DNA from: a bacterium
GTDB lineage: Bacteria > Bacillota > Clostridia > Oscillospirales > Acutalibacteraceae
DNA length: 64,000 bases
Assembly (NCBI GenBank): GCA_022774755.1
Contig: JALFLK010000029.1
Span: 62,001-126,000 of the forward strand
Reading direction: 5' to 3'
Under the pieces are notes generated by a model that did no database searches, had not been told where the DNA came from, and worked only from the letters and a program-made list of their open reading frames with translations. Below, piece by piece: positions 57,900 to 64,000 of the stretch; within the stretch, counting starts at the first letter, position 1; every line of letters starts with the position of its first letter. Made by a program: the position numbers and the translations under genes.

Positions 57900-59951
57900 T
57901 CAGTTCAATATATTATAACCCTCTCTGTTAAACAGCCTTTTTGTGCATGCGTTAAGGGTTGAAATTTCTGATGCGGAAAAGGCGTTTTTATTTTCCTCAA
58001 AATACTCTCCCATTTTTTTGGCGGTTTCAAGGTTTTCCCTGTCTGCAAAATCAGCAATGGCAAGCTTAGGCAAGCCGTGCTGGCGTTCGCCGAAAAAGTC
58101 GCCGGGACCTCGTTGGTGCAGGTCTGCATCTGCAATTTTAAAGCCGTCGTTTGTTTTGCAGAGTGTTTCAAGACGGTCTAACGTATCGGGATTTTTGCTT
58201 TCGCTGACAAGAATACAGTAGCTTTTTTCGCTTCCTCTGCCTACCCTTCCCCTTAACTGATGGAGCTGAGAAAGCCCGAATCTTTCGGCGTTTTCAATCA
58301 TCATAACCGTTGCGTTGGGCACATTTACTCCAACCTCTACAACGGTTGTGGAAACAAGCACCGAAATTTCTCCTTTTTCAAATTGAGTAATCACCTTTTC
58401 TTTTTCGGCAGACTTCATTTTTCCGTGCAGAATTCCCACGGGAATATCCGAAAATTCTTTTAACATCAGCTCTGCCGCATACTCGTCTGCCGATGCAACA
58501 TCGGTATCGTTTTCCTCAACCAAAGGGCAGACTATATACGCCTGTCTGCCGCTTTTTATTTGCTCTTTTATAAAATTACAGGCACGGCTGTGCATTGACT
58601 TGTTGATTAAAAAAGTATCGATTTTATGTCTTCCCGGCGGCAAAGTATCAATTACTGAAATATCCAAATCGCCGTAAATAATCAATCCAAGAGTTCTGGG
58701 AATAGGCGTTGCGCTCATTACTAAAAGGTGCGGATTATCACCTTTTGATACGAGCTTTGCCCTTTGCGAAACGCCGAAGCGGTGCTGTTCGTCGGTAATT
58801 ACCAAGCCTAAATTATTAAACCGTGTTTTATCGGTAATCAAAGCGTGAGTGCCGACGGCAATATCAGTTTCTCCCGAGGCTGTTTTTTGCCGAACAATTT
58901 TCTTTTGGGATTCAGAAACTGCACCTGTAAGCAAATCTACATTTATTCCGCTGTTTTCAAAAAGCCTGCTGAGGGATTCGTGATGCTGGCGCGCTAGGAT
59001 TTCAGTGGGCGCCATAAAAGCGCACTGCCAGCCGTTTTTGACGGCACTGTAACACACAGCCGCCGCAACTGCGGTTTTGCCCGAGCCTACATCGCCCTGA
59101 ACGAGCCTGCTCATTGCGTTTTCGCCGTTTGTCATATCGTTTATGCAGTCGTGGATTGCATTGAGCTGAGCCTTGGTTAAATCGAATTGTAACAGGGACG
59201 AAAATTCATCGGTGTAATCCTTGCAAAGCTTATATTCGGTTGAGGATTTGCCGGCTTTTTTCAGTTTCAGCATACCCTGCATAAGGATAAAAAGCTCTTG
59301 GCATATTAGCCTTCTTCTTGCCTGTTCAAGCTGAGCGCCGTTTTGCGGAAAATGCACCTGCTCAATGGCTGTTTTGTAATCGCACAGGGAAAATTTTTCT
59401 CTCAGGGCTTGGGGCAAGGGGTCACGAACATTTTGCGGAAGCATCTCAAGGGCGGTTTTTACCGCATTGGACACAATCCTGTTTTGAAGTCCGCCTGTAA
59501 GCCTGTAAATCGGCTTATAGCCTGCCGAATCGCTGACGGCATCACACTTCTGAAACTGAGGAGAAAGCATCTGAAGTCCTGATACGCTCCTTGTGATTTT
59601 GCCGTAAAACAGCAATGTATCGCCGTAAGAAATCATTGAATTTATGTATCGGTTATTAAAAAAAACTATCTCGACGCCTGCCGAATGGTCAAAGGCAGAA
59701 AACTTGCTTAAAATTCTTCCGCCTTTCGTACGAACGGTGTTGATAAAACTTCCGACTGTTGCCTTAATACAGACATTCTCGTTTATCGGCGCTTGAGAAA
59801 TATCTGTAATCTGCGACCAGTTTTCGTATCTTGAGGGATAGAATTCCAGCAGGTCTCCGACGGAATATACGCCCAGTCTGTTAAACATTTCGGCTCTCTT
59901 TTTGCCGATGCCTTTTAAATTTTCTATGGGAACACTATACAATGACGGCAT
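57900..59951 (-). CDS. recG: ATP-dependent DNA helicase RecG
   Basis: RecG drives branch migration and fork reversal. The 683 residues show the N-terminal wedge and OB domain (LKGIGKKRAEMFNRLGVYSVGDLLEFYP). The helicase core has Walker A (GDVGSGKTAVA), the DEQH box (ITDEQHRFGV), SATPIPRTL, and motif VI QLRGRVGRG. It lies 90 bases after fakA in the same direction, the usual neighbourhood in Firmicutes. Confidence 0.97.
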   Translation of the reverse strand: MPSLYSVPIENLKGIGKKRAEMFNRLGVYSVGDLLEFYPSRYENWSQITDISQAPINENVCIKATVGSFINTVRTKGGRILSKFSAFDHSAGVEIVFFNNRYINSMISYGDTLLFYGKITRSVSGLQMLSPQFQKCDAVSDSAGYKPIYRLTGGLQNRIVSNAVKTALEMLPQNVRDPLPQALREKFSLCDYKTAIEQVHFPQNGAQLEQARRRLICQELFILMQGMLKLKKAGKSSTEYKLCKDYTDEFSSLLQFDLTKAQLNAIHDCINDMTNGENAMSRLVQGDVGSGKTAVAAAVCYSAVKNGWQCAFMAPTEILARQHHESLSRLFENSGINVDLLTGAVSESQKKIVRQKTASGETDIAVGTHALITDKTRFNNLGLVITDEQHRFGVSQRAKLVSKGDNPHLLVMSATPIPRTLGLIIYGDLDISVIDTLPPGRHKIDTFLINKSMHSRACNFIKEQIKSGRQAYIVCPLVEENDTDVASADEYAAELMLKEFSDIPVGILHGKMKSAEKEKVITQFEKGEISVLVSTTVVEVGVNVPNATVMMIENAERFGLSQLHQLRGRVGRGSEKSYCILVSESKNPDTLDRLETLCKTNDGFKIADADLHQRGPGDFFGERQHGLPKLAIADFADRENLETAKKMGEYFEENKNAFSASEISTLNACTKRLFNREGYNILN

Positions 59952-59976
59952 AACAACCTCATATAAATCATTTTAA

Positions 59977-60005
59977 AAAATGGACACAGGGTCTGTGTCC
60001 ATTTT
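59977..60005. terminator. Terminator between fakA and recG
   Basis: AAAATGGACACAG (59977-59989) pairs with CTGTGTCCATTTT (59993-60005) around GGT, with T-runs on both strands. It would reduce readthrough from fakA into recG. Confidence 0.9.
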
Positions 60006-60040
60006 GCGTTATTTACTGAATTTCAAATCAAAAACAGGTG

Positions 60041-61705
60041 TTATTCTACGCTTAGAATGAAGTAGTAAACAGGCTGACCTCCGTTGACAAGGGTAATGTC
60101 AACATGGGAACCGAACTTATCGTTTAAAGCGTTATACACCTCGTTTGCCTCGTCCTCGGTGGTATCTTCGCCGAAAATGACCGTTACGAAAGAGGTATCC
60201 TTAGTAATAAGATTCTTTGCAAGCTTAACAGCCGCTTTGATTTTGCTCTTTTCGCAAATAGTCAGCTTGCCGTTTTCCAAAGCGATAATCTCGCCCTGCT
60301 TTATTTTTTTGCCGCCGAACTCGCTGTCACGAGCGGCAAAGGTAACCTGACCTGTCATAACCTCTTTTGCGGCGGCGGACATCATCTGCTTGTTGCCCTC
60401 GGGAGATACATCGGGGTCAAAGGCAAGCATTGCGCTCATACCCTGGGGAATTGTTTTGGTGGGAACAATAATAACATTTCTGTCCTTAACCATAGGAACG
60501 GTCTGCTCAGCCGCCATAATTATATTTTTATTGTTAGGCAGAACAATTACATTTTTTGCCGGAGTTGCCATTACAGCCTCGTAAATGTCGTCTGTGCTGG
60601 GGTTCATACTCTGACCGCCGGAAACAACATTATTACAGCCCAAATCAACAAAAAGCTCTTTTACGCCCTCACCTGCGGCAACAGCCACAAAACCGATTTC
60701 ATCTTCGGGAGGCTGGGGTTCAAACTTCTGCTGTTTTTCCTCTTCGTTTTTGGATTTATTGCTTTCGGACTTTGCATTTTTATGCTGTTCCTTCATATTC
60801 TCAACCTTAACGGTTAAGAGCTGACCGAACTTTAAGCCCTCCTTCAAAGCGTCGCCGGGCTGTTCGGTGTGAACGTGTACTTTTATTATTTCTTCGTCGC
60901 TGACAACTACAACGCAGTCGCCGATTGTTTCCAAAAACAGTCTTAATTCATTGGGGTCGGTTTCTTTTTCTTCATCTCTGCCCACAATAAACTCTGTGCA
61001 GTAGGTGAAATTTATGTCATCGTCAAACTGAGCCGCCGCACTTGTAAATTCATCGTCGGAGTCTGCTGATTCGTAATTAACATACTCAATCATTTTGCCG
61101 TCTTTTACGACAGAAACCATACCGTCTAAAATTACACATAAGCCTTTTCCGCCTGCGTCAACAACGCCGGCTCTTTTTAACACGGGCAAAAGCTGAGGAG
61201 TTTGCTCCAGAGCAACATACGCCGCATCTCTCATAGCCTCAAGAACATAAGTAACGGAGCTGTTCGACTGTGCCGCCTTTTCGCCTGCCTCATAAGCCAT
61301 ACGGGCAACGGTTAGAATCGTTCCCTCAGTTGGCTTCATAACAGCTTTATAGGCTGCGTCAACGCCTAAGCCCAAGGCTGCCGCAAGGTCTGCGCCGTCA
61401 GGTTCTGTCTTATCCTGCAAGCCCTGTGCAAAACCTCTGAAAAGCAAAGAGAGAATAACGCCGGAATTTCCTCTTGCGCCCCTGAGCATAGCCGAAGCAA
61501 CAACAGACGCAACCTGAGAGGCCGCTGCGTTATCCGGTAATTCCTCAAGAGCCTTAACAGCGGCAGAGGTAGTCATTGACATATTAGTACCAGTATCGCC
61601 GTCGGGAACAGGAAAAATATTAAGGTCGTTTATGTGGAATTTCTGGTTGCAAATATTGTTTGAGCCGGAAATAACAGCCTTTTTTAGAGTTTCTCCGTTA
61701 ATCAT
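60041..61705 (-). CDS. fakA: Fatty acid kinase catalytic subunit FakA (DAK domain)
   Basis: FakA phosphorylates fatty acids bound to FakB proteins so they can enter phospholipids. The 554 residues begin with the Dak kinase domain, with the metal-binding FPVPDGDTGTNMSMT (about residues 32-46) and MLRGARGNSGVILS. The middle domain has HVHTEQPGDALKEGL, and the C-terminal EDD-like domain shows NVVSGGQSMNPSTDDIYEA and VLPNNKNIIMAAEQ. A short Lys/Glu-rich linker separates them (about 297-320). The usual neighbour gene for an Asp23 protein is not next to it. No fakB is in the window. Confidence 0.94.
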   Translation of the reverse strand: MINGETLKKAVISGSNNICNQKFHINDLNIFPVPDGDTGTNMSMTTSAAVKALEELPDNAAASQVASVVASAMLRGARGNSGVILSLLFRGFAQGLQDKTEPDGADLAAALGLGVDAAYKAVMKPTEGTILTVARMAYEAGEKAAQSNSSVTYVLEAMRDAAYVALEQTPQLLPVLKRAGVVDAGGKGLCVILDGMVSVVKDGKMIEYVNYESADSDDEFTSAAAQFDDDINFTYCTEFIVGRDEEKETDPNELRLFLETIGDCVVVVSDEEIIKVHVHTEQPGDALKEGLKFGQLLTVKVENMKEQHKNAKSESNKSKNEEEKQQKFEPQPPEDEIGFVAVAAGEGVKELFVDLGCNNVVSGGQSMNPSTDDIYEAVMATPAKNVIVLPNNKNIIMAAEQTVPMVKDRNVIIVPTKTIPQGMSAMLAFDPDVSPEGNKQMMSAAAKEVMTGQVTFAARDSEFGGKKIKQGEIIALENGKLTICEKSKIKAAVKLAKNLITKDTSFVTVIFGEDTTEDEANEVYNALNDKFGSHVDITLVNGGQPVYYFILSVE

Positions 61706-61811
61706 ATCAGCACATCCTTTTTGTTTTTAACCGTTTGACGTTTATAGCCGGTAATGTATTAAATAATTATAACCAATTAAAGTACTTTTTTCAAGGGGTT
61801 AAGCAAAATTA

Positions 61812-62585
61812 TTATCGGATTGATACACGGATTGACTGATTGCACAGTCCTGATTTTTCGTCAATATCAAACAGCACGCCCTCAAGCTTACATTCCCCTT
61901 TTGCAAGCTCATATCTTGCAGGGAGCTTTGTTTTCAGCTTTTCTACAATAATTTCGGACTTTACGCCCAAAACAGACTGAACGGTACCTGTCATTCCTGC
62001 GTCGGTAATGTAACCTGTGCCCTTTGGCAAAACCTGTTCGTCGGCAGTCTGAACATGGGTATGGGTGCCGAAAACTGCGGAAACCCTACCGTCGAGAAAA
62101 AATCCCATAGCCCGTTTTTCCCCTGTTGCCTCTGCGTGAAAATCAACTATCTTAATATTTCCGTCGGCTTCTTTCAGGGCTTTTTCAGCCGATTCAAAGG
62201 CACAGTTAAGATTTGCGTCCATAAAAGCATTGCCCATAATGTTAATTACGCTGACAATGTTTTTGCCCATATCCACACGGCATATTCCTTTGCCCGGAGT
62301 TGTTCCCGAGGGAAAATTATAGGGGCGCACAATATAAGGGTTATCCTCAATGGTTTCGTAGGCTTCTTTTCTTCTGAAAGAATGGTTGCCCAGGGTTATT
62401 ACATCCACTCCGCTGTCAAAGAGATTCCCTGCCGAAGCAGGTGTTATTCCGTTGCCGTCGGCTGAATTTTCACCGTTGCATATTACAAGGTCAACACCCT
62501 GCATTTTTTTATACGCCGGCAGATGACTGCGCAAAAATTCACAGCCGACGCTGCCGACAACATCGCCGATACAAAGTACTATCAT
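61812..62585 (-). CDS. ymdB: YmdB family metallophosphoesterase
   Basis: This phosphodiesterase acts on 2',3'-cyclic nucleotides in studied homologues and affects biofilm and sporulation decisions in Bacillus. The 257 residues have the dinuclear metal site: GDVVG with Asp8, NGENSADG, LGNHSF, DFHAEATGEK and GTHTHVQTADE. Length is normal. It lies between yqfD and fakA in the same direction, with gaps of about 65 and 106 bases. Confidence 0.94.
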   Translation of the reverse strand: MIVLCIGDVVGSVGCEFLRSHLPAYKKMQGVDLVICNGENSADGNGITPASAGNLFDSGVDVITLGNHSFRRKEAYETIEDNPYIVRPYNFPSGTTPGKGICRVDMGKNIVSVINIMGNAFMDANLNCAFESAEKALKEADGNIKIVDFHAEATGEKRAMGFFLDGRVSAVFGTHTHVQTADEQVLPKGTGYITDAGMTGTVQSVLGVKSEIIVEKLKTKLPARYELAKGECKLEGVLFDIDEKSGLCNQSIRVSIR

Positions 62586-62650
62586 TATTATCCCCTTATT
62601 TATCTTAATAATGATATTATATCACCATATCAGAAATTATCAATGTATTT

Positions 62651-63829
62651 TTATTCCGATATATATAATTCCTGTTCTTTTGCAATATCTTCGTTAAAAA
62701 CATAGCTGACATTCAGGGTATATCTGCCCTCTGCACAGCCTCCGGAAAATCCCCGTGAAACAACCGTGCTCTCATTTTTGCAGAAAATTTCATAAAGGGA
62801 CATTTCTTTCAACAGGGCCTTGCGTACCTGTTCCTCGGTAAAATTTATTTCTGTATAGGAATATTCAATTTCTCTCTGTCTGTCAGTTCCCAAAGGCAGA
62901 TAGTTTATTCCCGAGAAAACCCGATAGCTGTCCTTTTGAAGATAGTTTTCGCTGTAACCTGAATACACAGCGGTAACAGGGATACACAGATTAAAAAAGC
63001 TTAAGGCGTACCTGTCGGCGTATTTTCCGCTTGGAAACAAAACATAGTTTTCCATATTCATCGAAAAGGATTTTGTCTGTTCTACATCGGCAAAAATTTT
63101 TGCCTTTGCGTGGCTGAATTCCACGCCGCCCATCTGATTTTCCATAACAGAATTAACAAGCATTTGTCCTTCTGTTACGGCAGAGCCACGCATAACCTCC
63201 GATTTACCCTGTGAAATCTGATAATCTGTGATAACTCCGTCTTTTGACGCAACAATATTGCAGGGTGACGTATCTTCGCTCATCTGCGGAACGGGCGCTT
63301 TTTCTTTAAGCTCAACATTTGCACAGCAGTCCTGAATATTTATTGACATCCAGCCTATTTCGGGCAAATCAATTATTGTGCTACGCTGAATTTGCTGAAC
63401 ATTTACATTTCCCTTGTATGTACCCACAGTCAGACCGTTTTTCTCCAGTACATTCATTATTTGAGTTTCTCCCAATGAATCGGCGCCGATAATGTTTACC
63501 GACCATATAAATGAAGACAAAAAGAAAAACAGTAATATGCTCAAAACACCCCCTGCGGCGATTCCGTATCTCCCCTTATACTTTTCAACAATAAAAGGTA
63601 CTCCGTGTCGGGACTTGATTTTTGCAACGCCCTTTGATTTTTTAGCAATTCTCAATATGCGCCTGTAATCGCTTACGGTCATACAGCTTACAAGACCCTT
63701 GGAATCAGGGACGGTATTCCACAAATTAACGCCGTTAATACTGCAAAGGTTTATAAATCTTTCGGGAAAATCAGAAACAAGCAGAAAGGTTACATATCCC
63801 CTGAACCAGCGTATAAGTTTAAGTATCAT
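62651..63829 (-). CDS. yqfD: Sporulation protein YqfD
   Basis: The 392-residue membrane protein is expressed in the mother cell and related to stage IV sporulation proteins. It begins with RWFRGYVTFLLVSDFPERFINLC, and a helix (about residues 91-115, GIAAGGVLSILLFFFLSSFIWSV) is followed by an extracytoplasmic domain with VLEKNGLTVGTYKG and ERSTII-like DLPEIGWMSINIQ. It starts seven bases after the yqfC stop, the conserved gene pair of spore formers. phoH, which often follows, is not there. Confidence 0.94.
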   Translation of the reverse strand: MILKLIRWFRGYVTFLLVSDFPERFINLCSINGVNLWNTVPDSKGLVSCMTVSDYRRILRIAKKSKGVAKIKSRHGVPFIVEKYKGRYGIAAGGVLSILLFFFLSSFIWSVNIIGADSLGETQIMNVLEKNGLTVGTYKGNVNVQQIQRSTIIDLPEIGWMSINIQDCCANVELKEKAPVPQMSEDTSPCNIVASKDGVITDYQISQGKSEVMRGSAVTEGQMLVNSVMENQMGGVEFSHAKAKIFADVEQTKSFSMNMENYVLFPSGKYADRYALSFFNLCIPVTAVYSGYSENYLQKDSYRVFSGINYLPLGTDRQREIEYSYTEINFTEEQVRKALLKEMSLYEIFCKNESTVVSRGFSGGCAEGRYTLNVSYVFNEDIAKEQELYISE

Positions 63830-63836
63830 TTTAACC

Positions 63837-64000
63837 TCACACCGTAAATTCTATATTATTAACAAATCCCTCAACCATTGTGCAGTCGGGAGAAATACAC
63901 CGTACATTTAAGTTTCTGCCTTTAAACGAAATAATCACAGCGCCTGCGTTTAGCCTGATTAAATCCGCCGTATATTTTAAAATACCTTTTGTCCCCTCAA
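63837..64000 (-). CDS. yqfC: Sporulation protein YqfC, C-terminal end
   Basis: The end of a gene that enters from the right edge. About 54 codons are visible, with a pattern such as GILKYTADLIRLNAGAVIISFKG and a final FVNNIEFTV, which fits the small YqfC/YabP-like sporulation protein. The stop at 63837-63839 and the position directly before yqfD support the name. The start is outside the window. Confidence 0.85.
   Translation of the reverse strand, partial: EGTKGILKYTADLIRLNAGAVIISFKGRNLNVRCISPDCTMVEGFVNNIEFTV

Overview
The window reads as chromosome of an anaerobic, spore-forming member of the Clostridia, most likely in the Ruminococcus branch of the Oscillospiraceae (inference). Base composition is fairly low in GC. 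There are sporulation genes (spmA, spmB, yqfC, yqfD, an alpha/beta-type small acid-soluble spore protein), a fermentative adhE, and three secreted proteins with type I dockerin modules. One dockerin is on a pullulanase, which recalls the amylosome of Ruminococcus bromii. I see no phage, transposase, CRISPR array or rRNA. Most genes lie on the minus strand.

Layout from left to right. Positions 1-3100 hold a housekeeping operon (nusB, a TsaD paralogue, xseA, dnaE). At 3354-4451 a yybP-ykoY type manganese riboswitch with an overlapping terminator precedes a calcium/sodium antiporter gene. At 4600-10700 are a CPBP membrane protease, a small-molecule kinase, adhE and a leucine-rich lipoprotein. 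At 11200-14000 are a TetR regulator and the KtrB/KtrA potassium uptake pair. At 14150-17080 are an LCP cell-wall ligase, a class B sortase and a small surface protein with an SPKTG sorting signal. Then come nadA-mnmA, a flavodoxin-like lipoprotein, and a LysR regulator divergent from a ketosynthase / acyl-adenylate ligase / thioesterase operon (21300-24730). At 25000-31300 are two related type I pullulanases, one with a dockerin and a C-terminal starch-binding-like module, the other membrane anchored. Enolase and a LysM protein follow, then the dnaG-rpoD-zincin operon, yigZ, rpmE, a VanY-like protein without its zinc ligands, and thrS with its T-box leader. At 41700-50050 are two non-catalytic dockerin proteins, a SpoIID-like protein with a substituted active site, a SASP, and a tandem-HTH regulator divergent from a beta-helix dockerin protein.

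The most unusual part is 50195-53073: a sigma-A-like promoter followed by two very short peptide genes, a 71-residue lipoprotein, a PqqD-like recognition protein, a Ser/His S26 peptidase, a PF14907-type nucleotidyltransferase and an ArsC/Spx-like protein. One peptide starts with a YxxPxI motif like the leader motif that PqqD-type RRE domains recognise in lasso-peptide systems, but no known cyclase, radical SAM enzyme or transporter is present. This looks like a compact, uncharacterised peptide-processing cassette.

The second unexplained feature is a dispersed element of about 100 bp, with seven full or partial copies, all in one orientation. Wherever a single copy stands alone it sits directly behind the U-tract of a minus-strand intrinsic terminator. 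The right end of the window (53200-64000) holds tRNA-Arg(CCU), spmA/spmB, an AbrB-like regulator, a dCMP deaminase, a phosphopantetheinyl transferase, dacF, recG, fakA, ymdB, yqfD and the end of yqfC.
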